Shown: in pieces, positions 22,144 through 35,700 of the stretch
Layout of the letters: each line of letters begins with the position of its first letter
Position numbering within the stretch: the stretch's first letter is position 1
Assembly: GCF_000143535.2 (NCBI RefSeq)
Contig: NC_037322.1
Location: 1,302,001-1,366,000 of the forward strand
Length of the DNA stretch: 64,000 bases
DNA from: Botrytis cinerea B05.10
Taxonomy: Eukaryota > Ascomycota > Leotiomycetes > Helotiales > Sclerotiniaceae
Reading direction: 5' to 3'
Notes under the pieces: model-generated
The model's database searches: none
What the model was told of the DNA's origin: nothing
Seen by the model: only the letters and a program-made list of their open reading frames with translations
Made by a program: the position numbers and the translations under genes

Positions 22144-24242
22144 TGGAGTACGTGCGAATAGTAAATCGATGAAAAACTGTACTGTCGCTTTCGAAAATTG
22201 CGAGGAAATTATTCGAATGGAACTTGTCTTCTCACCATGACGACATTCCACGGACGACTTCGTTGAACCATGATACACAATACTTGTGTCCATCAAAAAG
22301 GATCATTTATATTGGTGTTTGAACATGAATAATTTCATACGTACCAGCCAGCTTTGATGAAGACTTGGAAATAATAGAAATCTGGGGAGATATATTGATA
22401 CCATTCATTTACGCTTGTTGGGTTGTTGATGTAGGGGTAACGAGTATTCGGTGGATTGGATGAAGGAGAATAATTGACGACGGTGGATATATCTGATGGT
22501 AGTTGAGAGCGGTACAAGAAAAACCCGAGGAGAAGAGCAAAGCTTGATGCAGAAAAGCACTTGGACTTTTCAAACATTACCATCTTGTGAGGAAAGAAGA
22601 ACATCAAGCTAAAGTCATTGAGCTCCTCTCCTCTTTTCTCCTTCCCTCTTCGCTTGCTTCTATTGCCTTCTTCCCTTTTCGCCAAAAAATCAAAACGTAA
22701 CCATTTGACCAAGAAAAATGCGGTTTCCAAATTATTAATGGTACTCACGACAGAACTAATTGGGTGGTCACTCTTTTCTTTCTTTCTTTCTTCTTCCTCC
22801 TTTCTTTCCTTCCACTTCTTCCTCGATGATTAGTCTATTTCTCAAATAAAATCTAAGATTCTTTCCAATTGAGTTTCTCCTGCGAGGATATACTAAATGA
22901 TTTCCGGCGCTAAATGGCATTATCCTCACTCAAGGAAACCTCTCGCATTTACACGCGCTCGAGTCTGCACATTTCTAATCCATCTTCCCCTAATCATCGT
23001 TACTTCCACTCTCGATCGTAAGAGTATTGTATGGGGGCTTTATCCCTTTCTTACCTCACAATGACTCCATTTTTGGTTGATTCCAGGTTTTGACGTCGGC
23101 CCTTGGGTCGCACGAAGAAGAGAAGACGTGATTGTCTCCCTTATCCTTTGAAAGCAAGTACTATCGATCACTCTCTCCATCTCCCTTTAAATATACCAAC
23201 TTTTAGTGTGATCTAGACAACGGCAACCTCTTGAATCCTGTCCAAATCGCAGCTTGAGACTCTCGATGACAGAAGACTTGAGGTAATGATTAATAAATGA
23301 AGACCATCGCCGTTCAAAATCGAATCGCTACACCACCGAGCAATGTCCATACCATAATATCCAACAGATTCAACAAATGCAGTCTTATGACAACGAGGTT
23401 CGCATTCGTGGGTACTATATATACATATGCACATGCGGAGATCGGTATAAAACATGGGAATCTCTCATCTACTGTAATACGGAGCAAGCGCCGGTTCCGC
23501 GTCAAAATAGGTTACTAGAATGAACGAGTGGATTATTGGGCCATGCATGTGAGGGAAAGGATACAGTTCAGCCTTACAGCGGAGGAGATGCTAACAATGA
23601 AATGAACTAGCAAATGATTTTGAAGGAACAAAGTCTAATACAATCAGCCCAAGAGAAGGGTTGTTTTCTCTTCATGCTTAACATCATGCCAAAAGCACAA
23701 CTTTGTGTAAAGGAAAGAAAAGTTCCAGTGTCTCCAATTATTCAAACTCAGTATGCTTGAATTCTCCACAAACAAGATCGAAGTTTGTGGTTTGGATCGA
23801 ACCTGCGATGAGAATGGTAAGAAACGTTTGATGGCGGCAAATAGAAGATAGAAGGTAGGCGTACTGCTTGAAGTAGGTAATATTGGTTGGGTCATATGCC
23901 CCGGGTTTGATGTGCAAAATGACTTTGCCATGGGATATCATAAATTCGAGGTGTGTATGGTATAGATTCATTCCATGAAATGATGTCGAGGTTCGAGGTT
24001 AATATGCATGAATTCAAGCAGCGCATTAGAAAGAAGCGCCCATAATAACTGTACGATGAAAGCGAGGGTGGATTCTTGAGTTGTGATATTCTTCTTTCAC
24101 TATGTCATACTTGCGACAATAGGTACAAAACTCGCAGTAGGGTATGTACAATTTGAACTTGAGAGCACCAAAAAGTCTATCTCATTACATCATGGATCAT
24201 GCAGCATTTCCTACCACCATGATGATATCATAGCATCTCTCA
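22144..24242. other. Spacer with no confident gene
   Basis: A minus-strand frame at 22335-22748 holds a hydrophobic stretch (SSFALLLGFFLYRSQLP) and runs into a good donor CTG|GTACGT near 22348. It might be part of a small membrane-anchored gene extending towards 22114, but it could not be modelled. The rest is AT-rich with pyrimidine tracts (about 22770-22815). Confidence 0.35.
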
Positions 24243-25731
24243 TCATGCAGTCCACGTTGGCGCAACCCTCTTCAAATACTTCATGAACTTCCACAAGCCA
24301 ACAGCGTACTCTGTTGTTCCCTCAGGATCCACAACCTTCTCCGGGAACGCGATTCCAGCACCATACAATCCCCTAATTGTCTTTCCCTCAGAATCCACAA
24401 ATTCCGACGTCTCATGATTGTAAGTAATCTCCAATGGCGTGGCATCCCTCTCGATAGTTGGAAGCTTGTTCTTGGTGAACCCAATAGCTTGCACCACACC
24501 GTTACATCCTGGTAAATGTTTCTCGTAGTCTTCCTTTTCCATTTCTGCCGAGGTCTTTACTTTCTCGAGGTATTTCGAAACGTCAGATGTGGGTAATGTA
24601 TCGGCCTCGAGATTCTGCTTTGCCCATGTAGCAACTTCACCCTTGAGACCAGTGTTATCGCGTTTGATCCATCCATCACGTTCCTCGGCATATCGAAGCT
24701 CATGGCGAGTGAACCATTTGATACGAAGGTTCTGAAATTCCTGGTCAGGGGAAGTTGCGAGATTGTAAAGGTTTCTTAATACAAGAATTGCACTATGAGA
24801 TGCACCAATGACGGCAATAGTGGTGGGTTTAGTTGGATCTGGATTCTTTTTCATAGCGAAACGGATACTTGGTTTCAACAGTGTGGGTTTCAAACATCTA
24901 TCAAGACCAATGCTAGGTATCTTCTTACTAGATTGATCAAGCTCAAGGCTGTTCCAACTGGGGTGAGAACCAGTACACAAAAAAAGGAGATCGGAGGATA
25001 CTGAACGTGTTTTACCCCCTGAGGAACTGAATTTGACATTCCAGCCTTTGGCCTATTTGGCATTAGCTCGCAGAAAACCAACTGAGAAACTGAACTTACA
25101 TCTGACCAAGAAGCACGTTCAACAGTGCCATTATTGACTCCAAAAACACCCTCAGTTTTGAGAAGCCCGCCTCCCAACATCAATCCCAAATCAGCAGCTT
25201 CAGCAATGTGGCAAGTCTTTTCTTGATCAAGATCTTGCAAAACGCTATAAGCGTTAGGAGTAGCAGCTTCACTTGTGATTTGCTTGAAAGGCTCTAAAGC
25301 ATCTGCATACATGGAAAAGAACTTGACTTTCGTGTTGCTATGGCAGAAGATCATTAGATTTGTACTCAAGACTTCATCAATAGAGAGAAGAACAAAACTC
25401 ACGAAGGCACTGCTCGATACACTCGGTCTAATCTGCCACCCCCCGAACGTTGAGCGTCTCCAACCCATAAGATGGGACCTTTCTTCTGTTCCAAAAGATT
25501 ACCCACAACCGCAAGTCCAGCTGGCCCAGTACCAACAACTACAGAGCCGAACTTCTCTACCTTCTTGAGACTCTTGAGACTGTAGGACCTGTGTAACACG
25601 TGACTAAACAATGGTGCTTGTAATTCCCCCATCCCGCTACTGAATCTGCCACTTTTTAAGACTTGCAAAAGAGTGCGTGTCGAAACCCTCCCAGCCGCCA
25701 CGGGCGAGAGAGAACTTTTAAGCAACAACAT
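24243..25731 (-). CDS. FAD/NAD(P)-dependent oxidoreductase, probably mitochondrial
   Basis: Three exons on the minus strand, 25731-25403, 25337-25100 and 25052-24243, give 458 aa. Junctions are in phase: TC|C (Ser) and GAT|GCC (Asp-Ala). The N-terminus [32 protein letters not shown] is basic, hydroxylated and free of acids, a likely mitochondrial presequence. A dinucleotide-binding motif [18 protein letters not shown] (GxGPAG) follows near residue 65 for FAD. A second one, [17 protein letters not shown] (GxSxSA), lies in the middle for NAD(P)H, as in flavin monooxygenase or lysine/ornithine N-monooxygenase-like enzymes. The C-terminal part has [12 protein letters not shown] and [14 protein letters not shown], the usual FAD-closing segment. 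The substrate is not evident. It is transcribed in the same direction as ALG2 with 794 bp between them. Confidence 0.8.
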
Positions 25732-26525
25732 CTTTGAGTATGGGTATACGTATGTAGAAGGAGCACCCCGCAAACAGATCAAACGTTCAGGTACGGTATC
25801 GGATATCGACGGATACTATCACTACCCGAGTATCTCACTCTGCCCAGCCTTTCAATGACACCAGGATATGCAATCGTCGGGAATGCAGCAAGCTTGATTC
25901 GTTGACGGATGACCCAAGAATTCCCTCGTACCTCGCAAACTTCTTGCAGTGTGAAGTTTGTTGGACGTGCAGCTCCGGAAGCTATCTGTCGGCTTTGGCT
26001 ATTTGGAAGACTGAGGGGTTGTTAATGATTGGCGTGTATATTGGTAACCGTGTATGAAGATACGGTTCCACTCAGTTGTGAATGAAGGAATGATAAGAGA
26101 GCGGGCGGTGTCGAGACAAAACACGCGTTATATTGACCGGTGGGTGGTGGGGCAAATTGGCGATTTTTGGAGGTTTCAAGACGAAAGATCAAGTAGCCTA
26201 GGCTTTGAGGGAAGTGCAGTAATACAATTTATAATCTGCCTTTACTAGACCAAAGAATCTCAGTATCTAGAACTGAGTCAATATTAAAAACGATAAACGA
26301 ATGTCATAGAGTACATATAGGATTGTATGCTGTATGTAGTGCAATATTGAAATTTGTAAGAAATATTGAGGTTCGTGGTGTCTGGAAAACCCCATTCGCC
26401 TCGGCCGGCTCCAGCCAATCATATTCTATCACACCCCTTTTTTCTCAACAATACACATACATATATCCTTGCCATGAGATCTACAGAGTGGGATGTTATC
26501 AATACATTTAATAATCCAATTATCC
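25732..26525. other. Spacer between ALG2 3' end and the FAD oxidoreductase
   Basis: Promoter side of the oxidoreductase and 3' side of ALG2. No gene or notable repeat seen. Confidence 0.5.
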
Positions 26526-28140
26526 TCATCTAGTCGGCTGCCGCGAACTCGACTTGACCTGGGAATTAACTACAAAATACACACCCCAAGATATCAATGA
26601 CGTTAGGGTAAGAACAAACGGAGGCAACAAAAACTGGTCTAGCTTTTGATTGACTGATTTGTTCTGACCCAAGCCCCAGGATGCAATGTCCAATGCAACC
26701 ATGATAATAGTTAGCAAGAATGCGGAGAGTTGTAAAGTACTCTTCCTGGGTGTGTTTGCCATTCCATCGATCAATCCATCAATTCTCTCGGCCATTTTAA
26801 CATCAGAAAATTCATTCTTAACCCTCTTTACACCGTCAATTCCCATCTGTTTAACATGACCATCCGTCATCTTGTTCAGGACTTTATCCATGACAGCTGT
26901 CCATTTCTCAACATCATCAGGTGGACAGAGCCAGCCTGTCTTCCCTTCCACTACTGTCTCGAGTGGTCCTCCTGTGTTTGCGGCTAATACTGGTACTCCA
27001 GCCAACATCGCTTCTAAGGGTACAATGCCAAAATGCTCGTTAGAAGGGGTATAAATCAAAAGTCGTGCTGAATTGAGTAGCATCTCCTTCAAAGTATTTG
27101 GTACTGATAACAAGAACAGAACATCCACATCATCAGGTACATTCAATGCCGTAACGATGGTCCGTGTGGTAGCTGTCTTCAATCCCAGGTCGGTAGCCAG
27201 TTTAACGAGCTCCTTATGGTATACAACGTTCTCCATAACTCGGTTATCATATCCACCTGTCGATCGTATCAGCATGCTTCTCGCCAATTGCGAAATATGA
27301 CCTACCAGCAAGTACCAATCTCACTCCCTGTCTTCCATGCTTGCCTAATCCTGCATATGCTTTAATTGCAAGACCAATATCCTTCTTCTTTTCGAATCGG
27401 TTGATGCTTAACAAAATATTTCTATCCTGCCAGACTGGAACTGCATCATCACTGGTCTCAGATTTCTTTGGATTTACATCCACACAAGGATGTACAATCT
27501 GTAAATCTTTTCCCCCAGCCAATTCAGGGAATACCTGTTCCACCATACCCTTTGTGAATCCCGAGTTGACCGCAATTGATTCTGCAAAACTCATACTCCA
27601 TTGCTCCAAGAAATCGAAAGGTATTCTATATGCGCGTTTCAACCAATGGGTTCTTCCCTGTGCGAGCAACAAGTCTGGGAAATGACAGTAGAAGAATATT
27701 CGAGTATTGGGATAAAAGTATCGTAGCCATGGTAGTCCCGCACTGAGCTGGTCCACGAAGAAAGCATCGGGTTTTAGGTTGCTAATTTCAGAGGTAAAAT
27801 AGGCCTGGACAATTAAATGTAACTGTCGAAGAATGGCGCAAATGATGGAAAATCGAGAGAGGATCGAGGATGGGAAAAGCCAGTTTCCTCTTACTCGCAC
27901 ATCAAGTGTACCTATACAGAATAAGCATTGGTGCCGTATATCAAAAACTACATCGTCCAACTAACCATCTCGAGCTTCATCAAAGCAATGTTTAGGATCG
28001 CAATAGCTGGTGAATATGACGATTTTGTGTCCTCGATTCTGTAATCCTACTGCGGCATCTATAACGAGTCTTTCAGCACCACCAATCCCTAGATCAGGAT
28101 GGAAAAACAGAATGGTCTTCTGCTTTTCTGCGATAGCCAT
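26526..28140 (-). CDS. ALG2: GDP-Man:Man1GlcNAc2-PP-dolichol alpha-1,3/1,6-mannosyltransferase
   Basis: Three exons on the minus strand, 28140-27966, 27911-27306 and 27256-26526, give 503 aa, with phase-1 junctions that rebuild EARDGTLDVRVRGNW and VLAGGYDNRVMENV. The start is the ATG at 28140; the frame is open upstream but without another ATG. Alg2 adds the second and third mannoses to the lipid-linked oligosaccharide on the cytosolic face of the endoplasmic reticulum, the start of N-glycan assembly. Visible motifs are FFHPDLGIGGAERLVIDAA (GT4 N-domain), AGLPWLRYF, VHPCVDV, SINRFEKKKDIGLAI, and the EX7E donor motif EHFGIVPLEAML with NTGGPLETV. The C-terminus has two hydrophobic segments (AFLLTIIMVALDIASWGL and FVLTLTSLISWGVYFVV) for membrane association. 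Full length and canonical. Confidence 0.95.
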
Positions 28141-28643
28141 CACGACGTCGTCCAAAAATTTGTGTTTTGTGTTTGATCATTGAAGTGACAGATAGACTGT
28201 CGCAAGCTCTTTGGTAATAAAGGTGGGTAGGCTGACAGGGATGTGGCCAGGGTCTTCAGCCTTGTGCTAAAATTATCAAGTTTCGCCTTCACATGTCAAG
28301 GAAAAAGCTCCCTGGGCAGGTATGCCATCAACGGTAACATTGAAGTATCAACCCAGAGGCAATTGGGATCTGGAGATATGCAATGTGCATTGGCGATAGC
28401 AGGTACTCTTGGAATGATTCGTTTACCATTGAATCTCAAGATGCGGACATGGTAGGTGAGACGGCATTTCACGAGAAGGCTGGCCTCTTTTTGAACCTCG
28501 GCATGATGTAGGTGATTACCGATTGCTGCATTCTCACAATCGCGACCTTGCGTCTTCATTCAAGAGATAGATATATCAATCTCATCTTGTAATCCCTCTC
28601 TACTTCCAATATCTATCTCAATCTCAACATTCTATCATACATC
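28141..28643. promoter_or_regulatory. Divergent promoter region of ALG2 and the enoyl-CoA hydratase gene
   Basis: 503 bp separate the two start codons. No gene is seen inside. No specific binding motif was recognised. Confidence 0.5.
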
Positions 28644-29567
28644 ATGTCTACCACTACTCCCCTCTTTACCCTCCCCATACCCATATCCTCCCCCCTCCAA
28701 TCCCACCCGGGCACCCTAACCTGTACCACACCCTCCCCTGCGCACCCGAACCTTTACGTCCTGACCTTCTCTTCGCCCCCGGATAACCGTCTCACAACTA
28801 CTTTCTGCCAGACTTTCATGCACGCCCTCGATATCCTCGAAGTCTCCTATCCCGTCGGCGCCGTCTGTATTACTTCCGCCATTCCAAAGTTTTTCTCCAA
28901 TGGTTTGGATTTGAATCATGCTACTGAGGTTGAAGGATTTTGGGAAAAGAGTCTCTATGCGCTCTGGAGGAGATTGTTGACGTAAGTTCTCTTTCCTTTT
29001 ATACAACCTGGTTTCTCAATCAATAAGGATATTTCTAACACTTTGACAAAATAAAGTTACCCCATGCCCACCATCTCTCTCCTCCCCGGCCACGCATTCG
29101 CCGGCGGCCTCATGACCGCCATGTACACTGACTACCGCGTATTCAATCCAAGCCGTGGCTTTCTCTGTCTCAACGAGCTTGAATTTGGTGCGCCCCTTAA
29201 ACCCCCCATGTCCTCCATATTCCGCCAAAAACTCCCTTCTCCCTCTACCTACCGCTCCCTCGTTCTAGAAGCAAAACGTTTCAACGGCGAAGCGGCGCTC
29301 CAAGGCGGACTTGTGGATGTATTAGGCGGATGGGAAGAAGTGTTAAAGCTAGTTGATGACCGCAAATTATTGGAGAAGGGAAAGACTGGTGTTTATGGCG
29401 TTTTGAAGGCGGAGATGTGGAGAGAGAGTTTGGGATATTTGGAAGGGCACGCACAGAACGAAGAGAGGGACGGAGTGAATATGGATAGAGAAGTTAAGAG
29501 GAAAGAACAGGCTACGGGTAGAGTTGCTGAGTGGGAGAAGCAAGCAAAGAAGACGTCGAAACTATAG
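28644..29567 (+). CDS. Peroxisomal enoyl-CoA hydratase/isomerase family protein
   Basis: Two exons, 28644-28981 and 29057-29567, give 282 aa; the 75-nt intron (GTAAGT...AAAG) joins RRLLTYPMPTIS in phase. The crotonase fold is visible: ...NLYVLTFSSPPDNRLTT... at the start, the oxyanion-hole region AIPKFFSNGLDLNHA, and GHAFAGGLMTAMYTDYRVFN, followed by FLCLNELEFGAPL, which places a Glu where delta3,delta2-enoyl-CoA isomerases have their catalytic acid. The protein ends ...KKTSKL, a canonical peroxisomal import signal (PTS1). A role in peroxisomal beta-oxidation of unsaturated fatty acids is likely. Whether it is an isomerase or a hydratase cannot be settled from the sequence. Divergent from ALG2. 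Confidence 0.85.
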
Positions 29568-29797
29568 AAAAATGATGTTTTTATATGTAGCAAGCAATTG
29601 TATACGCCGAAAGGTATCACTTGACCACTCCGTGGTCTTCCAAACAATACTGTAATAATACAATACAAGATAATCCCACAAAACCTAAACTCTTTTGTAG
29701 AACCACCAACGCCATACCTTAGTGATTATCCTATTTGTACAACCCAACCATCCCACCGCATTACTCGTAATTAACCATAATTCGTGACTTTCGCTAC

Positions 29798-32700
29798 TCA
29801 AGCGAAGCTGTCTTCAGCTGGCCAGCGCGGTTCTTTCCTTGCCTTAGCCTCTTTACTCCCTTCAGTAAATTCAACTTTCTTAGCGCCCCTGTTGGTAGCT
29901 GGCTTGCTTCGGCTGCTCTGTCGAATAGAAGACCCATGGTCATATCGATTTCGGTTAAATAATTTGGCCTCTTTCGACTTCGTCTCGCGCTCGAATGACT
30001 GCAGCATCTCCTCCAGCTCCTGCTTTAACTGAGCAGCTGTTGGGGGACTAGCTCCCTTATTTTGTGATGATTGTTGCTGATAAATGGCCTGATTGGCGAG
30101 CGGGATCACTGGAGGTGGAAATCCAACCTTAGGTCTATTGGTTTCCATCCGCTTCGGCCCGGGCACGCTTTCTCCAACCTCCTCATCCATACGTCTTACC
30201 AAGGCCCTGTGTTTTGCAACAGTAGCTTGGCTCTCAGCGATAATTTTCTCTATGTTGCGTGTTATTTCATTTTTCTTCCTTGTGGATGGTCCTGATGGCG
30301 AGTCGATTTCAGGTGTTTCAACATTTCCACTCTTCCGAGAATTGAGGTTCAGCGCAACTTGTGCCTCGTGCTTATAAACATTAAATGCTTGTCCACTTTG
30401 AGAATGATCTTCAGTATTCTCCTGGGCAACGCCCCCTGATGATTTTTGTGTGGTGCTCTTGTGGGTCACTGGATTTGCATCAACTTTAGGCTCCGCGATC
30501 TTCTTGCCAAAGCTGCCAGCAGGTGGCTTTTCAACCTTCATTTCGATGCCGTCAAAATTAGACCTTGTTTCATGTGGGCCTTGGACTCTTTGCCCAGCTT
30601 GATTACCGTTGGATCGGTGTTGTTGCGACCCTTCAGCCTTCTTAGCTATTTCCTCCATTGGAATTTTGCTGGGCGTTTTCTGATTGAAATCTCCTAACAG
30701 GTTCTCTTCTGTTTCCTCATCCTCAGTTAGGCCAGCATTTGCCTTCCCTTTGGATTTTTCCGATGACTTTATATAACCCATCTCAAGAAGTTTATCCCAA
30801 ACGTCATCTCGGATTTTTGAGATCTCTCTGTTGATCGGAAGACCATCCAACTTCTGTAGTTTGGGATTATCGCCTTTCTTTCCGAAGACGAGCATTTCGT
30901 ACACACGTCGCATCAATCTCGTTGCCATATCCGAGCACGAGATATAATGAGCATCTCTCACTGGATCTGCGTTGCCAAGAGAATATGGATCAATGACATC
31001 TAGCTCATTTCTCTCGAGTCCACCATCTTTGATCAAACATCTTTCCAATGCTATTGGGTAAAAGTTATGATTAACATGATTGTTTCTCATATCGACATTA
31101 GTTAGATGAGGAAACGCTCTCAAGGTTCTTGTAAGTCTCTCTACTTTAGACAAACGGTTTCCGGCAAGGAGCAATTTCTTGAGACGGACGATGCCAAGCA
31201 GACTTTGAAACTCTTGTAGCGCGTTAAAATTGAGATTTAGAACTCTTACGTTTGCCACCATAAGACCAAAATCATCTGGTAGGGAAGTAATACCACAGTT
31301 TGCAAGCTCAAGATATTGCAAATTGAGATATTCGACACCTGGATCGAACGTTCCTAAGTGATTACCGGATAGGAACAGCTTTCTCACTTCGAAAGCCTCA
31401 CGGAGGAACGATTTGTCCAGAACCGTGCCAGATTGCTGTTCGCGCACTGAGAGACTATAAAGATTTCTTTTGTGGAGAAGGCCGGTGATAGTCTTAATTC
31501 GATTGGAATCCAGATAGAGAATACGAATCTCGGGTGTGAGATTTGCATCGAAAGATTCAAGGTTATTAAAACTCAACCTGACTTCTCTAGCTGAGCATGT
31601 ATCGTCTGATGTCATGAAATTGGCCAACTTATTGTTCTCCAAGTCGAGGCTCGACAACTTCGGTAAATGCCCGATATTCTTGACTTCTGAAATTTGACAA
31701 CTTCTAAGGTCTAGATGTTCCAAGTGTTTGAGGTTCGTTCCTTCAAAGTCTATTGTCTCAATTGGATTGCCTCGAAGCCTAAGTGTAATCAAGCCATCTA
31801 GAGTTCCAATGCCATGAAGTGAAGCTATTTGGTTATTATCTGCTTGTAAGCTTCTTAGGTGTACCAAGTTTTTGAAGCAGGAAAGGCTTTCAATCTCATT
31901 GTTGGATACATCGACTTCCTGAAGATTCCAAAGATGGCCCCAAGATGTAAGATCAGAAAGGCGGTTATGGTTAATAATGAGCGTGCGAAGTGACGAAGGA
32001 ACACCATTCAGTTGGCTAATTTCGTTTTTGGAAACCTTCAGTTCCTCCAGGTGCTCACAAAACTCATCGAGTTTATGCAAATTTGTCAGTTTCCTCCTAT
32101 GCAGATCAGCGCTTTTCATATGCTCCCAGTATGGCTCGTATGGTTCTATCTCAGTCAATTTTTCAACCATTTCCTTGATCGAATGAGAAAGGGTTGTCTT
32201 CGAAGAAGGCCCTGCATTATGCTTTTGCCCGTTTGCCACGTAGCTTACGTCCATCCCATAAGATTCGTCTGCTTGATGCATCGTAAATTCCGAGAGTGGA
32301 GTGAGTTCAAGCGTCCCGATCTCGTGAATTGGCCGTGGTGTAGCGAGCACTACACTATTAACCCTTCTTGGCGAGATAGAGGGCGTTGGGAGAAGATTGT
32401 TCCTAGATTTATTCCCGCCACCTCTTTCTTTGTTAAAAGACTCTTCGTCTTGCTCATCAATTCGTGAAACTGGACGCGGCATAAATTGCTGCCCCCCTAC
32501 CGACAGCCTACGAGAGTTGTTTCTATATCCTCCACGATTTCCGCTTCCTTGTCTAGATTTCCCCTTTCTAACTCGAATACTCCCGCCATCGTCGCTATCT
32601 GATTCGTTGACACTATCATCGTCGGATCGGTAAGCTTCCCCCTTTGCTAAGCTATCATCATCATTATAAGTAGGCGGCTCGATAAGCTCTGCAATAGGAG

Positions 32701-35700
32701 ACGAGAAAGTAATTGTGACATTCCGTTGACGTTTTGGAGTTGTGGTACTCAGGTCTCCATTTGGTTGAATAAAAACATCCTCTTCGGTCAGTCTCCTACT
32801 CTCTTCGGGTGCTTTATCCTTGGTTGAGCTGTGACTTCCAAAAGCAGACTTGTTTGCATTCCCATGCCGGGTCTTTTTTGGACGTAGGATGCTATCTTCA
32901 CCTGCAGAGGCGGATCGGACTTTTATCTCTGGGATAGGATTATCTACGGCAGTTTGAATGGGCTCTGACGGTGCTGACCGGGGTCTATTATCCCCCAGCG
33001 GAACACTCATATTCGAAGTCTTTTGAGGCGAGAATTGGCCACTCAAGGCACCCTGCTGTCCTTCGTTGCCGAGATATTCTGCCAAGCGTAATCGTGCGTC
33101 TTCCTTTTGTTTGGCAGCAACAGCCATGAGCCTCATGTGCTCTTGCGTTTCATCAAATGACAAATCAGGAATGTTCTCAAACGGGTCTTCCTCACTTCCC
33201 TCGGAAATAGGGGAATCTTGCCCATCATTTTCTCTGGCAGATTTTCTCTTCACCCAGATATTCCGGTCTCGATCAAAAACCATGCCAGCAAGTTGCTCTG
33301 GTATCAGATGAGATACTGTATGTGGAGCAATTACACGCCTCGAATCCGAGCCTCTGGATGATGTTGTAGGTATAGAATTATTCGAACCTTGTGTGAAAAA
33401 ATCAGGATCGTCATATTCTTCATCCAATTGTCGCGAGGAGTCAGAGTGTTTACGTTTTCGCTGGATATCTGGGTTGTTAGATATGCGGATATTTGCTGGT
33501 TCGCTCTGAACTGTATTGATAGGATCCAAGAAGTGACCAAGTGATCGTGAAATTGTTTCGTCTGCCATTCTGTCAATTTCTCTCGCATTTCTGACAGCTT
33601 CTTTTGCCATAGCCATAGACTTTATGGATGAAGCAATGATGCCATCCATTTCACTGCTCTCCTCATATTTTCGTAAGTGGTCTAGAAGCTCTGGATCCTG
33701 GGTTGGCGGCGTTCTTGATACCGGAGCGCCTTCGCGACTTGGTGGCCTTTCAAACAGCTCCTGAGTTGATTCCTGGTACGATTCTTCCAGCTCGTCATCG
33801 GCTGCATTGTTTGATGGAGCACGATCATTTTCGGACTCTGACTCGTCCACGCTGGTAAGACCACTACGAGGTCTTGCTTTACCGCGAATGCCTGCCATAA
33901 TCTTCTTCGCTTCGTCTAGAAAATCCTGGGTGGTCACAGAGGGTTTTCGACTCTCCTGAGATTGCTGACTGGCGCTAAGAGGCCTATCAGGGTTAGCTAG
34001 ATCAAGCTCAGCTTGGACCATAGCAATTTTTTGCTCTTGCAATAGTCTAGCACGTTCATCCGATGTAAGACCTGACTCGGCAAAGGGCGCCTCTTCATGT
34101 TGCTGGCTATTACGCTGACTAGGAGTAGGAGTCCGAGGACGAAGTAGTTGTCGCATTGCAAGTATCTTCGGATCAGCAGCTTGGAAGTTTCGCTCATTAT
34201 TTTGGCGTGTTTTACCCATAGCTGGCTGTGTGGATGGACGCGAAGGGCCAGGAAGTAAGACTAACGGTTCTTCGGGTTGTAGTGGAAGAGATATATCTGC
34301 CCTGTGTAGTGTTCGACGTCTCTTTGGTGTTGAATCTTTTAATGGGGATCTCAGAACCCGTTTTCCTTCCGCCTCGCCATTCGATCTCCTGGGTGTTTTG
34401 AGGTTTTCATTGGTCTGAGACGAGGGCAAGACTGTAGATGGAGATGTAGAGCCAGTGCTAGACCTCTTTCTAACGCTCAAGCTGCGCCTTCTGGCACTAT
34501 TGCTGGAAGTTCTGTATTTACCACTAGTTCGTCTTTCTTCGCCTTCCTTGACGTCTGGTGAAGAATCTAGTCGAAAACTAAATCTTGTTTGTGACTTCGG
34601 ATCTAGAACGGGGAGATCATTGTTTTCTACATCGTCATTGTGTAAGATAGATCCATTCGATTCAAACGAGGCATCCTCGCTGAACCGATAACTATCCAAG
34701 TCACCCACGCCAAAACTACTATATCTCCTTGACTTGTGCTCCTTTGGGAAATAACTACCCTCCGATACGGGTCGGCTATCATCTGCATTGTCTATAGGGT
34801 GATGATTGGACTCATGAGCAGTATTTGGTGGCACGTCTGGTTCAAGCTCACTTCCCCTATCCTCCTCGTATTGACTGAGCCTACGTAGAAGCTTTTGGCT
34901 TGTGAACGTATCATGAGTACCAAACAATTTCAATGGACTGCCTGAGCTGCTCTTCACGGGAGATTTAGCTGGGCTGGGATGCGGTATTGGCCCGATGGGA
35001 GGAGACTGTAGGTTTACAGGCGGCTCTAGAAGCTCATTGGAGGCTCTTGTTTTTCGTATCTTCGGGAGTTGCTTCTCAGAAGTATCGTGCCGAGAATCAT
35101 CAACAGATAGAGCTGATTCATCAATTTGTGGTAGGGAAGAAGGGCTAAGCATTCGTTTTCGGAAAGAACCTTCTTCTGAATGACCGCCTCTTCGAGCACT
35201 CACAAATTGTCCGTTGTGTTTGAAATCATCCGTATCCCCAGTGATAGGCCGGGAGGCGCTTTGGAGGTCTTCTATTTCATCAACGTCTGGGTCGTCGGCG
35301 CGAAGCTTTTCCAGGCGCTCTTGAAGTTCAGCAGGTGATATATCCATTGGTGAAACACCGGGTTTATCAGGCAAGGTACTCTGTGTTGTTAAGTAAATCG
35401 GCGAGAGGAACTCGTTGTGTGTATCACTTTGCCCGCTCATAGCTCGTCCTACGTCGAGATATTCTTTTTTGGCACGGAGGTTGTCATTGTTAAAAACAGA
35501 ATCGGATGGAGAAAAATGTTCTTTGACGGGGCTCAAAGTATTCAATACCGTGGGTCTAAAATCGCTTCCTCGACTCAAATCGTTGGTAGAAAATTCACTA
35601 CCAAAATCTTCCGTCACTTTATATCTCATACCCCGAAGAACGTTCCCATCTTGCACCGAATCTTCAGATGACAACTCGCTATCGTCAAATTGTGGAGGGT

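Noticed and set aside
22335..22748. 137-codon minus-strand frame with a hydrophobic stretch
   Set aside because: The frame opens at a non-ATG codon, is compositionally mixed, and no splice model with a clear partner exon was found. Noted in the spacer entry only.
24890..25468. 192-codon frame read as a separate protein
   Set aside because: It is exon 2 of the FAD oxidoreductase running into introns on both sides; exon joins give the family-correct sequence.
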